From NCBI GenBank assembly GCA_964483105.1, contig CAYZZU010000037.1:1-22134 (forward strand): a DNA stretch of 22,134 nucleotides, written 5' to 3'. The translations under genes were made by a program, and so were the position numbers. The DNA comes from CAYZZU01 sp964483105 (GTDB lineage Bacteria > CG2-30-53-67). Positions 13,384 through 22,127 of the stretch are shown here, in pieces (positions within the stretch are counted from its first letter, which is position 1; each line of letters opens with the position of its first letter). The notes under the pieces are model-generated. The model saw only the letters and a program-made list of their open reading frames with translations. It was not told the origin of the DNA and did no database searches.

Positions 13384-14777
13384 TCGAGCCGCCCCCGGTA
13401 AACCGGTTCGGAAATATGAGACAGTTCGGGAGTATCGGATCGTACAAGGCCCGGATCGCTTATCCTCCGATCGATTTGATGAAGATCGCCGGGTATCTCA
13501 GAAAATTCGGAGTCGAGTCGATGATTTATGATGCCAACAGCTTGCGGGCGACCCTGGCGGACGTTACAAGACTCATGGAGAGAGAGTCTCCCAGGCTGGT
13601 TGTTTTTACAACCTCGACCACGGCCATCCGGAACGACATTCGGGTCGCGGAGCAGGCCAAGGCGCTATCCGGGGATATCCTGACGGCGACTTTCGGGGCC
13701 CATGTAAAAGGGACTCCCCTCAGCACACTCCGGGAGAACGAGTGTCTGGATATCGCGATCTACGGAGACCCCGAAGCCGTTGTGCGGGAACTGGTCGAGA
13801 AAAACTACAACCCAACGGAAGTGCGGGGAATTTGTTTTCGCCGGGGGAAGGAAATCATCCAAAACAAACCCCATCCTCCCGTTCACAATCTGGATGAATA
13901 CGGAATCGCCGCCTACGACCTGGTCGATCCGACTCTCTATCATGACCCCTTTTCAAAACGGAGTCCCCTGACGATCACCTATGGACAAATCGGGTGTGTC
14001 AATCAATGCAGTTATTGTATGTCCACATTGTATGGAAGGCTCAGGACAAGAACCGTGCCTCATTTTATCGAAGAACTCAAATTCATTGAACGAGTGGGGT
14101 TCAAGGAAGTTTTTTTTATCGATTGCGGTTTTACGAACAATTTGACATGGGCCGGCAACCTGACAGACGCGATGATTCGGGAGTCCCTGGATCTGAGCTG
14201 GTGGTGTTTGTCCAGAGCGGACCATCTCAATCAGGAAATCCTCGCCAAGATGAAGGCCGCGGGATGCCATTCCATCGGAGTCGGCGTCGAAAGCGCCAAC
14301 CGCGACATCATTCGCAATATCCACAAGAAAGTCGATCCGGAACAGGTGAAGAAAATCGTCGGAACCGCCCATCGGCTGAAGATGAAAATCCTGCTCTACT
14401 TTCAATTCGGCTTGCCGGGGGAGACACGAGAGACCATGCAGGAGACCCTGGATTACGCCTTGCACAGCGGGGCCGATCTCGTAACATTCGGGATTGCCAC
14501 ACCCGTGCCCGGCACCCGTTTTTACGACTATATCCAGGAAAACGGCTTTTTCAACACGGAGGATTGGAGTCTTTTCGATCCGACGCTCAAACCGGTATAT
14601 GATTACCCTCATTTGAGTTCCGATGAAATTTTCGCATTCAGCAAGAAGGCATACAAGGCTTTTTACATGCGGCCGGATTACATCCTGAAAAGGTTTGTCC
14701 ACCAACGATCACTTCAGGATATCCGAAACAACTTCGGAAACTTCATCAACCTGGTGAGCAGGTTGTTCGCGGCATGA
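13368..14777 (+). CDS. B12-binding-domain radical SAM protein (first of three)
   Basis: A 469-residue enzyme. Residues 1-160 form a cobalamin-binding-like Rossmann domain (MDILLIEPPP start; FGAHVKGTP at 109-117), lacking the DxHxxG motif of base-on cobalamin proteins. Residues 200-420 form the radical SAM core with the cluster ligands C210, C214 and C217 (GCVNQCSYC). The GVGVES strand and the FGLPGETRETMQETL stretch are typical of the Elp3/MiaB-like core in class B radical SAM enzymes. Known members methylate unactivated carbon or phosphorus, among other reactions; the substrate here is unknown, probably a sugar, lipid carrier or glycan. I preferred 13368 over an upstream GTG at 13317 because of GGGAG and the match to the family start. 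The stop overlaps the following ATGA. Confidence 0.88.
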   Translation: MDILLIEPPPVNRFGNMRQFGSIGSYKARIAYPPIDLMKIAGYLRKFGVESMIYDANSLRATLADVTRLMERESPRLVVFTTSTTAIRNDIRVAEQAKALSGDILTATFGAHVKGTPLSTLRENECLDIAIYGDPEAVVRELVEKNYNPTEVRGICFRRGKEIIQNKPHPPVHNLDEYGIAAYDLVDPTLYHDPFSKRSPLTITYGQIGCVNQCSYCMSTLYGRLRTRTVPHFIEELKFIERVGFKEVFFIDCGFTNNLTWAGNLTDAMIRESLDLSWWCLSRADHLNQEILAKMKAAGCHSIGVGVESANRDIIRNIHKKVDPEQVKKIVGTAHRLKMKILLYFQFGLPGETRETMQETLDYALHSGADLVTFGIATPVPGTRFYDYIQENGFFNTEDWSLFDPTLKPVYDYPHLSSDEIFAFSKKAYKAFYMRPDYILKRFVHQRSLQDIRNNFGNFINLVSRLFAA

Positions 14778-14833
14778 CCCACAATCCGCCGCGGGCGCCC
14801 GGATCCTCACGGTTGGACGGTAAGGATATCTCC

Positions 14834-16234
14834 ATGAAAATATTGCTGGTGATCCCCAGAAAAAACGCGCGCGCCATCCTGCCCGCACCGGATATCGGTA
14901 TCGCCTATATCGCCCGTGCCGCCTTGGATGCCGGCGCGGAGGTGGAAGTCCTGGACGCCCACAAGGAGAACATGGATATCGAGGCCTTTCAGCACTTTCT
15001 GGAGGGCAGGACATTTGATCTGGTCGGCTTGAAATGCCTTTCAACCGACCTCTTCACGGTCCTGCAATACTGCAAAGCCATCAAGAAACACTCACCGGAC
15101 ACGGTGACGGTTTTAGGCGGGCCTCATCCCTCGGCTCTTCCTGAACAAACCATGCAGTTCCGGGAAGTCGATTATGTCATCCGGGGAGAGGGAGAAACCG
15201 GGTTTTCTTCTCTGGTCCGGAAACTGGATCATCACCAGGGGCGGATCCCTCTCCGGGAAATGATAGAGATCCCCAACCTGGTCTACAGAGACGATACGCA
15301 AAATATCCTGTTCAGTCCCATGGCATTCACACGGGATCTCGACGCGATCGGGTTTCCGGCCTGGCACCTCTTCGACATGGAAGGATACCCGGAGCTTCCG
15401 GGTTCCGGAGGCCGTTTTCTGCCCATCACAACCACGCGGGGATGCCCTTCTCAATGTGTTTTCTGCTGCTCCAACACGGTTCACGGCAAGGCCGTGCGGA
15501 CCCGTTCCCCGGAACACGTCATCGAGGAAATTCAATGGTTGATTCGAAACTACAAGATCCAGAAAGTCAGCATCTTTGACAACAACTTTACTTTTCATAA
15601 AGATCACGCCCTGAAGTTCTGCGAGCTCTACAGGAAGAACCGGATCCCCCTGCCGTTCGATATCCCTCAAGGCGTGCGAATCGACAAGATCGACCTGGAG
15701 CTTTTGAAGGCGCTGGAGGCGGCGGGATGCACGTACATCGGCGTCGGCATTGAAAGCGGAAGCCAGAAGACTTTGGACCGTGTCCGCAAAGGAACCACGA
15801 TCTCCGGCATCAAAGAAAAAATCCGCATGATCAAACAATCCACCCGAATTCAGGTTGTCGGCTTCTTTATTATCGGATTCCCCCATGAAACCGAAGCCGA
15901 TGTACTGGATACCGTGAACTTCGCGTTACAACTCCACCTCGATTACGCTACGTTCACAATCTTCACGCCCTTTCCGGGAACGGTCCTGTTCCAGGAGATG
16001 GTCAGGGAAGGATATTTTTCCGTCGACCATTTCAACTGGGAAGATCTCCTGCTGGACAGGGCCGCCTTTCAGCACAGGCATATCCGCCACAGCAGGCTGA
16101 AGATGTTACAGAGGATGGCCTATATCAAATTTTATTTCAGGCCGTCCAAAATGGGTTTTTTCATTCGAATCGTGTTCCAGGAAGGCAGTTTGAAGGCCTA
16201 TCTTACACGGTTCTGGTCTATCTTGAGCAAATAG
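14834..16234 (+). CDS. B12-binding-domain radical SAM protein (second of three)
   Basis: A 466-residue enzyme. The N-terminal domain has the common GGPHPSALPEQT loop (95-106) and a DAHKEN segment (41-46) close to, but not equal to, the DxHxxG cobalamin motif. The cluster ligands are C204, C208 and C211 (GCPSQCVFC), followed by GVGIESGSQKTLDRVRKG and GFPHETEAD, as in class B radical SAM enzymes. Two starts are possible: ATG at 14774, which overlaps the previous stop as ATGA, and ATG at 14834, with GGTAAGGA upstream and a typical MKILLVIPR start. I prefer 14834, since residues from 14774 to 14833 look like non-domain sequence. It is not closely similar to the other two radical SAM proteins here, so distinct substrates or steps are likely. 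Confidence 0.87.
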   Translation: MKILLVIPRKNARAILPAPDIGIAYIARAALDAGAEVEVLDAHKENMDIEAFQHFLEGRTFDLVGLKCLSTDLFTVLQYCKAIKKHSPDTVTVLGGPHPSALPEQTMQFREVDYVIRGEGETGFSSLVRKLDHHQGRIPLREMIEIPNLVYRDDTQNILFSPMAFTRDLDAIGFPAWHLFDMEGYPELPGSGGRFLPITTTRGCPSQCVFCCSNTVHGKAVRTRSPEHVIEEIQWLIRNYKIQKVSIFDNNFTFHKDHALKFCELYRKNRIPLPFDIPQGVRIDKIDLELLKALEAAGCTYIGVGIESGSQKTLDRVRKGTTISGIKEKIRMIKQSTRIQVVGFFIIGFPHETEADVLDTVNFALQLHLDYATFTIFTPFPGTVLFQEMVREGYFSVDHFNWEDLLLDRAAFQHRHIRHSRLKMLQRMAYIKFYFRPSKMGFFIRIVFQEGSLKAYLTRFWSILSK

Positions 16235-16252
16235 GGTCGGAAAGATCCGTCC

Positions 16253-18130
16253 ATGTGCGGAATAGCCGGTTTTTGCGGATCAGGGGATCAACAGTCCCTG
16301 TTGGAGATGATGGCGGCGCTGAAACATCGGGGCCCGGACGATGAAGGAGTCTTCATCGACCGGCCCGTGCATTTAGGGCATCAACGATTGTCCATTATCG
16401 ATCTGTCCGCGCGGGGCCGCCAACCGATGTGCAACGAGGACGCTTCCGTATGGATCGTTTGTAACGGAGAGATTTATAATTTTCAGACCTTGCGGACCTC
16501 CTTACGGCAGAAAGGACACCGATTCCATTCCGACACCGATTCGGAAGTCATCCTGCACCTGTATGAAGAATACGGCACCGGTGTGTTCGAGAAGTTAAAC
16601 GGCATGTTCGCCATCGCGTTGTGGGACCGCCGGAAACGGAAATTATACCTTGCCAGGGACCGCATGGGACAAAAACCCCTCTATTATGCGTTCGTCAAGG
16701 GGACCTTTCTTTTCGCTTCAGAGGCCCGGGCCCTGATCGCCCACCCTCTGATGGAAAAAAAAATCAGCCTGAAATCCCTTGCCAAGTACCTCTTCTATGA
16801 GCATGTGCCGACCCCCGACTGTATATGGGAGGATGCGGCTCAACTGATGCCGGCCTCTTACCTGGTTTATGAACCGGAGACAGCACGGCGTCAGGTTTAC
16901 AAGTATTGGAAACTCCGCTATCTGCCGAGGCTCTCCATCGGAGAAAAAGATCTTCAGGACGCTCTGGAAGAAAAGCTGATCCGATCCATCCGGCGACATC
17001 TCGTCGCGGATGTTCCGGTTGGAGTCTACCTGAGCGGCGGCATGGATTCGACATCCCTTGCCTATTACAGCCAGAAGATTCTCAACGGCCGGTTGAAGAC
17101 ATTCACGATAGCCTTTCAGGAGAAATCTTTCGATGAACAGCACAGGGCCAGAGAGATGGCGGAACGGATCGGGTCCGATCACCATGAAATTGAGTTTCAT
17201 GCCCGGGATTTTCTGAACACAACGTTGGAATGTGTACCGAAATTAGACGCGCCCTTCGCGGATTCTTCATTGATCCCCGCTTATTTCATCAACCGATTCG
17301 CCCGGGAACATATCAAGGTCGCCCTGGGTGGAGAAGGGGGGGATGAACTCTTTGTGGGGTATCCCTATTTCCGGGCGCACGAACTCCTGAAATACCTGCG
17401 ATCCATTCCATCCTGGATACGGAGGAAGGCGGTTTATCCCTTGATCCGGTTCTGCCGCACCTCGCATCAGAACGAAACGCGGATGTATCAATTGAAGAAA
17501 TTCATCGAAGCGGAAGGGTATCTCGACAACCCCTACTATTGCCAGCAGATCTGGCTCGGCGCTTTCGGTCCGGATCGTCTGCCCGGGTTGTTCAGGAAAG
17601 AGTATCATCATGCCATCCGCCTGGATGAACTCTTTGAAAACATAGACCTCTACAGGAAAGAGGCTGAACAGGATGAAGAATTGATGGACGGGTTGATGCG
17701 CCAGACACAACAGAAATATTTAATGGACGACGGACTGACAAAAACAGACCGGGCCTCCATGGCGAACAGTCTCGAAATGCGCGCTCCTCTGCTGGACAAT
17801 GAACTGGTGGAGTGGGTCAACCGGGTTCCATTCCACCGGAAGTATCAACACGGAAACACGAAAATGATCCTGAAGAAATTAATGCGTGACAAGATCCCGG
17901 ACCGTATTCTGAACGGACGCAAGCGGGGGTTCACGCCGCCTATCGCAGAATGGTTTACAAGGAATTTCCGGGCTCAGATCAAGGAATACCTTTTTCTGGA
18001 CGATGGACTGTTCAACACGGCTTTTATTGAACGGATCTGGAATGAACATCTTTCACACAAACAGAATCATCGGAAATTGCTGTGGACCTTGTTTGTCTGG
18101 AAACTTTGGAGTTCCGTGAATTGTTCCTGA
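16253..18130 (+). CDS. Glutamine-hydrolysing asparagine-synthetase-like amidotransferase
   Basis: A 625-residue AsnB-family enzyme. The class II glutaminase domain starts with the catalytic C2 (MCGIAGF) and has the RGPDDEG (26-32) and NGEIYN (71-76) motifs. The synthetase domain has the ATP-pyrophosphatase loop SGGMDS (261-266). All key residues are present, so it should be active. In O-antigen and capsule loci such enzymes (for example WbpS of Pseudomonas aeruginosa) amidate the carboxyl of uronic acids. With diacetamido-uronate enzymes at 6922-8567 this is a plausible role here, but amidation of another carboxylate, including free asparagine synthesis, cannot be excluded. It has an 18-base gap upstream with GGAAAGA as ribosome binding site. 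Confidence 0.92.
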   Translation: MCGIAGFCGSGDQQSLLEMMAALKHRGPDDEGVFIDRPVHLGHQRLSIIDLSARGRQPMCNEDASVWIVCNGEIYNFQTLRTSLRQKGHRFHSDTDSEVILHLYEEYGTGVFEKLNGMFAIALWDRRKRKLYLARDRMGQKPLYYAFVKGTFLFASEARALIAHPLMEKKISLKSLAKYLFYEHVPTPDCIWEDAAQLMPASYLVYEPETARRQVYKYWKLRYLPRLSIGEKDLQDALEEKLIRSIRRHLVADVPVGVYLSGGMDSTSLAYYSQKILNGRLKTFTIAFQEKSFDEQHRAREMAERIGSDHHEIEFHARDFLNTTLECVPKLDAPFADSSLIPAYFINRFAREHIKVALGGEGGDELFVGYPYFRAHELLKYLRSIPSWIRRKAVYPLIRFCRTSHQNETRMYQLKKFIEAEGYLDNPYYCQQIWLGAFGPDRLPGLFRKEYHHAIRLDELFENIDLYRKEAEQDEELMDGLMRQTQQKYLMDDGLTKTDRASMANSLEMRAPLLDNELVEWVNRVPFHRKYQHGNTKMILKKLMRDKIPDRILNGRKRGFTPPIAEWFTRNFRAQIKEYLFLDDGLFNTAFIERIWNEHLSHKQNHRKLLWTLFVWKLWSSVNCS

Positions 18131-18147
18131 TCGGGGAGGGAAGGATT

Positions 18148-18837
18148 ATGGACGCACCTGAATTAACCGAACGTTTTCTATCATTAGCCAGCGTGGATAA
18201 CAGCGCGATCGTCTTTTACTACAGGCATTTTATCGTACCCATCATCCTCAAGCACATCCGGAGGACGGATCATCTGATCGATCTGGGATGCGCCGGCGGA
18301 GTCCTGCTGACCCTGCTTCAGGAACGTGGGTTTCGAAATCTGTACGGGATCGACGCGGCGCAGGCGCTGTTGGACCGGATACCGGACCAGACGCTGCCTA
18401 CAGTCTGTGACAACTACCTGAACATGAAGCGCCATTACGCGAAACACCAGTTCGACGCTGCGACAATCTTTAACACCTTACATCATCTCGACTCCAAGGA
18501 AGAATATCTTCGGTTTTTTCACGAGTTGCATTTCATCATGAAACCGGGCGCAACCGTCCTGGTCAAAGAACTGCGGAACGGCCTCTTCTATAAAACCTAC
18601 AACGCGGTCATTCAAAGCCGGATTGCGAACCGGCTTTTCCCGTCCGTTTTCCAGCGTCGTGATTTTGTGCAAACGGAGGAGAACGGGATGCATGCACGTT
18701 TCTTCAAAGACTTCGTGGGCCATATCCATGACATCATGGAGTGCGGCGGCAAGTTCAAGATCGTGAAGGAATACAGACCGCTCACCTTCGAACGATTGAT
18801 CGTGATGAAGGTTCAATCATCCGGCTCCGAATCATGA
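18148..18837 (+). CDS. SAM-dependent class I methyltransferase (first of two)
   Basis: A 229-residue protein. Motif I is LIDLGCAGG (43-51), followed by the acidic end of strand 2 (YGIDAAQ, around 68-74) and the motif IV-like region ATIFNTLHHLDS (about 110-121). These mark a Rossmann-fold methyltransferase; substrate and methylated atom cannot be read. The start at 18148 is supported by a strong purine-rich site (GGGGAGGGAAGG). The open frame reaches back into the asparagine-synthetase gene but has no similarity there. Its place in the operon suggests O- or N-methylation of the glycan or of a precursor. Confidence 0.85.
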   Translation: MDAPELTERFLSLASVDNSAIVFYYRHFIVPIILKHIRRTDHLIDLGCAGGVLLTLLQERGFRNLYGIDAAQALLDRIPDQTLPTVCDNYLNMKRHYAKHQFDAATIFNTLHHLDSKEEYLRFFHELHFIMKPGATVLVKELRNGLFYKTYNAVIQSRIANRLFPSVFQRRDFVQTEENGMHARFFKDFVGHIHDIMECGGKFKIVKEYRPLTFERLIVMKVQSSGSES

Positions 18838-18876
18838 GGAGACATCCGTCGTTTCCGCAACCAGCAGACAGGAACC

Positions 18877-19551
18877 ATGAACCCGCACAAGTCAGCGCAG
18901 ATTGAGCATTATGATCACTTTCGTTACAATGTCCCTCCCGGGATATTCGACCGGGTCAAGAGATATCACGCAAAAAATATCCTCCATCTAATCCCCGACA
19001 GACCGGGACCGGAGGATCGGATATTATACGTCGCATGCGGCACAGGTCATGAGATCCAACTCTTAGGATATGGGATCGGCACCGATATCTCATTCAACTG
19101 CATCAGGAAGGTCATCCAGGCCGGCTTCCCGGGCATTGTCAGCGATGTTGAAAACCTTCCGTTCGCCAGTAATTCTTTCGATTATGTGTTCAGCAACAGC
19201 TTTCACCACTTCGATGATTTCGAGAAATCTTTCAGCGAAATTTACCGCGTTTGCAGAAAAGGCGGCAGAATTGTTCTGGGACCGGAATCTCACAGGTATT
19301 CCATCGATCAATATTTCTATAACACCCTTTTCCGTTACTGGAATGTCGAAAAAAGGGTATTGCAGTTAACCCCCCGTAAGCTGATCCACCTGTTCAGGAG
19401 TCATCATCTGACCCATATTTCCTTTTACCATAAGGGGATCGACCTCATAGCGATCCATTCACTCATCGAAAATCTCTTTGACAGATTAACCGAAGCGCTC
19501 CCTGATTTTCTATTCTTCTGGGCCCACTTCTATATCACGGGGATCAAATAG
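18877..19551 (+). CDS. SAM-dependent class I methyltransferase (second of two)
   Basis: A 224-residue protein of the methyltransferase-11 type. Motif I is VACGTGHE (52-59), strand 2 ends in GTDIS (68-72), and the motif SDVENLPFASNSFDYVFSNS (89-108) is typical of UbiE/Methyltransf_11-like enzymes, with RVCRKGGRIVLG (124-135) closing the core. It is clearly different from the methyltransferase before it, so two separate methylations are likely. CAGGAA precedes the start. The gap to the next gene is one base. Confidence 0.87.
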   Translation: MNPHKSAQIEHYDHFRYNVPPGIFDRVKRYHAKNILHLIPDRPGPEDRILYVACGTGHEIQLLGYGIGTDISFNCIRKVIQAGFPGIVSDVENLPFASNSFDYVFSNSFHHFDDFEKSFSEIYRVCRKGGRIVLGPESHRYSIDQYFYNTLFRYWNVEKRVLQLTPRKLIHLFRSHHLTHISFYHKGIDLIAIHSLIENLFDRLTEALPDFLFFWAHFYITGIK

Positions 19552-19552
19552 G

Positions 19553-21037
19553 ATGGCTCGGTTGCCGACAAAAAACCCAATGAAAATTATATTGCTGAAC
19601 GGGCCGTGCACCAGGAGGTTTGCCAGGACAGGCAGATGGCAGGCAAGCTCCAGAGGGGCGAGCCTGTGGTACCCCATCTGGCTGGCCGCCTGTCACTCCG
19701 TCCTGGAGCAGGACGGCTTCGAGGCGAAACTGATCGACGCACCGGCTTATAACTTCTCATTGGAAAAAACCCTGAAAGTCATCGAGGCCTTCGAACCCGC
19801 ATTATGTGTCATCGATACCTCCACCGCCAGCATCCTGTACGATCTCGAGACAGCGCGTCAAATCAAGCGAAGGATTCCAAATTCCGTCAAAATCTGTTTG
19901 GTAGGCCCCCATGCCTCCGCCCTGCCGGAACAGGTCATCCAGGAGGAGGCGGTCGATTTCGTGACCCTGGACGAATACGATTATACGGTCAGGGAATTGG
20001 CCCGGAGACTGGCCGCGGACAGAGACGACAACGGAGAAGGGATCCCCGGACTGTGGTGCAAATCCGGGGACCGGATGATCAGGAATCCCAAAAGGGCCTT
20101 GATCGGAAACCTGGATGAATTACCTTTTGCCTCAAAGAGCCTGTTCACACAACTGGATATACGGAAATACCGCCTGGATTTCACCCTCCATCCCTACATG
20201 AACATCATGACCTCGAGGGGATGCCCCAACCGATGCATCTACTGTCTTTGGCCGCAGACCTTATCCCGGGGAAAATACCGGGAGAGAAGCCTTTCTCATG
20301 TTTTTCTGGAAATCGATTCCGCCTTACAATACCGGCCGAAGATTCGGGAGTTTTTCTTTGACGACGATACCTTCACGGTGAGAAAAGAGAGGGTGAGAGA
20401 GTTTTGCGAACGGTATATCGCCGGTGGATATCGCCTCCCTTTTTCCGTGAACACCCGGGCCAACATAACCGATGAAAAGCTGCTCAGACTTATGAAGAAG
20501 GCCGGCCTGCGATGCTTCGTCGCCGGATTCGAATCCGGAAACCAGGAGATCCTGGATTCCATCAGGAAAAACACCCGGCTTGAGGAAATGGAAGCATTCG
20601 CTCAGTTGTGTCACCGGATCGGGATTCAGGTGCATGGGGATTTCGTGGTCGGTCTGCCCGGCGAAACCCGGGAGACCATCCGGAACACGATCCGGTTTGC
20701 GCAGAGGTTATCGTTGAGCACTTTTCAACTATCCATCGCGATGCCCCTCCCGGGCACGGAATTTTACAATTGGCTGGACCGGAATGATTACCTGACGACA
20801 CGAAACTTTTCCAACTGGATCGCCGCAAACGGGATGCAAAACTGCATCATCCAATATCCCGATCTGAGTTGCGGGGAAATCGAACAGGCGGTCCACGCTT
20901 CCATCAAACAATACTATTTCTCGAAGCATTTCTTCTCGACTGTTTTGAAGCAAGTCCTGTCCAACCCCATGGAGATCAAACGCTACTTCTGGGGCGGCCG
21001 GCGACTTTTACAATATCTTCGGCAAAAAGAGTCATGA
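19553..21037 (+). CDS. B12-binding-domain radical SAM protein (third of three)
   Basis: A 494-residue enzyme. The N-terminal stretch GRWQASSRGASLWYPIWLA (27-45), then IDAPAYNFS, is the pattern of a radical SAM group found in envelope-glycan loci and distantly like hopanoid-associated HpnJ. The cobalamin-domain loop is GPHASALPEQ (118-127). Cluster ligands are C224, C228 and C231 (GCPNRCIYC), then VAGFESGNQEILDSIRKN and GDFVVGLPGETRETI. The start at 19553 follows the previous stop after one base, with GGGGA upstream; an ATG at 19580 (MKIILLNG) lacks a ribosome binding site. The gene ends in ATGA overlapping the next start. Substrate unknown. Confidence 0.87.
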   Translation: MARLPTKNPMKIILLNGPCTRRFARTGRWQASSRGASLWYPIWLAACHSVLEQDGFEAKLIDAPAYNFSLEKTLKVIEAFEPALCVIDTSTASILYDLETARQIKRRIPNSVKICLVGPHASALPEQVIQEEAVDFVTLDEYDYTVRELARRLAADRDDNGEGIPGLWCKSGDRMIRNPKRALIGNLDELPFASKSLFTQLDIRKYRLDFTLHPYMNIMTSRGCPNRCIYCLWPQTLSRGKYRERSLSHVFLEIDSALQYRPKIREFFFDDDTFTVRKERVREFCERYIAGGYRLPFSVNTRANITDEKLLRLMKKAGLRCFVAGFESGNQEILDSIRKNTRLEEMEAFAQLCHRIGIQVHGDFVVGLPGETRETIRNTIRFAQRLSLSTFQLSIAMPLPGTEFYNWLDRNDYLTTRNFSNWIAANGMQNCIIQYPDLSCGEIEQAVHASIKQYYFSKHFFSTVLKQVLSNPMEIKRYFWGGRRLLQYLRQKES

Positions 21038-22050
21038 ACATTTCCGTCGTCATTCTCACCTATAATGAAGAGAGCCATATCGAGGATTGTCTGGCATCCA
21101 TCCTGAGACAACGATATTCGGATGGAGAATGGGAAGTTCTGGTGGTGGATGGGATGTCGACGGACAACACGCGTCCGGTGATCCATGGCATGCAGAAGAG
21201 GTACGGCCCCATCCGAGTCATCGACAACCAGAGGAGAACCATCGCATCGGGACGGAACCTCGGGATTTTCGCCAGTCAATACCCTTTCGTCGCCTTCACC
21301 GACGCGGACTGCGTGGTCCCGGAGAACTGGCTGAAAAACCTGAGCAGGGAATACGAAATCCTGTCCCGGGCGGACCCGAAAATCGCGGGGGTCGGAGGGG
21401 CCAATGTGCCCCTGGCCGGAGCGTCGAGGTTCCAGAAGGCACTGGGCTTATGTCTGAACTCATTCCTGGGATCCCTGAATTCCGTACAGGGGAGGAATTT
21501 CCAGGAGACCAGAAGGGTTGTCAGCCTGGCCTGCCTGAACGTCCTTTATCACAAGCAATCGATCGTGGAAACGGGCGGGTTTGATGAAGCGCTCGGGAAT
21601 ATCGCGGAAGATCTGGATCTCGGTCTGAGGCTGGGGAAAAAAGGATACCACCTGTACTTTGTTCCAGGCCTGCCCGTTTTCCACAAGCTGCGACCCACCT
21701 TATCCAGCTGGTTAAGGAACATGGCGTTGTACGGCAGAGGGAGGGCCAGGGTCACCTTCAAGCACCATCTTTTCAAAAGCCCGTTTTTTCTATTCCCTTT
21801 CTGTTTTCTCATCGGCATGGGGGTCACCCCTCTGGGTTTCATCCATCCCGTCTTTGGGCTGCCACTTCTCTACTTCGCATTCACCGGTCTTTCTGTATTG
21901 GGAATCGCGGTCCGGGAAAAGGAAACAGGGCTCGCCGGGCGTATGATTCTCATCCTGGTATGCACCCATTTCGTTTATGCCTTTCATTTATTGATTCACT
22001 CACTACGGATTTTATTGAACCAACGTCTTGAAACCCTAAATTCGCGATAG
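21034..22050 (+). CDS. Membrane-anchored family 2 glycosyltransferase
   Basis: A 338-residue protein. The GT-A domain has VVILTYNEESHIEDCL (5-20), VVDGMSTDNT (37-46), the DxD-like DADC (90-93) and an acidic EDLDLGLRL block near residue 190 in place of the usual ED catalytic pair. The C-terminal quarter has about three hydrophobic segments (around 250-330). This is the layout of ExoA/succinoglycan-type transferases, working at the inner face of the membrane on a lipid-linked glycan. The ATG at 21034 overlaps the previous stop; the frame extends upstream to 20869, but only the part from 21034 fits the family. It is the last complete gene in the window. Confidence 0.9.
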   Translation: MNISVVILTYNEESHIEDCLASILRQRYSDGEWEVLVVDGMSTDNTRPVIHGMQKRYGPIRVIDNQRRTIASGRNLGIFASQYPFVAFTDADCVVPENWLKNLSREYEILSRADPKIAGVGGANVPLAGASRFQKALGLCLNSFLGSLNSVQGRNFQETRRVVSLACLNVLYHKQSIVETGGFDEALGNIAEDLDLGLRLGKKGYHLYFVPGLPVFHKLRPTLSSWLRNMALYGRGRARVTFKHHLFKSPFFLFPFCFLIGMGVTPLGFIHPVFGLPLLYFAFTGLSVLGIAVREKETGLAGRMILILVCTHFVYAFHLLIHSLRILLNQRLETLNSR

Positions 22051-22070
22051 GAGTTTCATCCAAAACAAAA

Positions 22071-22127
22071 AAACCTCTTGGTTTAAAGGTTTATGGTGAG
22101 GATACGACTCACCTGTAAGGTGAAACC
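22071..22127 (+). repeat. Cluster of short inverted repeats downstream of the last gene
   Basis: AAACC (22071-22075) pairs with GGTTT (22080-22084). GGTGAG (22095-22100) pairs with CTCACC (22108-22113), while the overlapping TCACCT (22109-22114) pairs with AGGTGA (22118-22123), so these two stems exclude each other. GGTTT (22088-22092) can also pair with AAACC (22123-22127) around them. No T-run follows, so it is not a clear terminator. The window ends at 22134 and the element may be incomplete. Confidence 0.4.
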
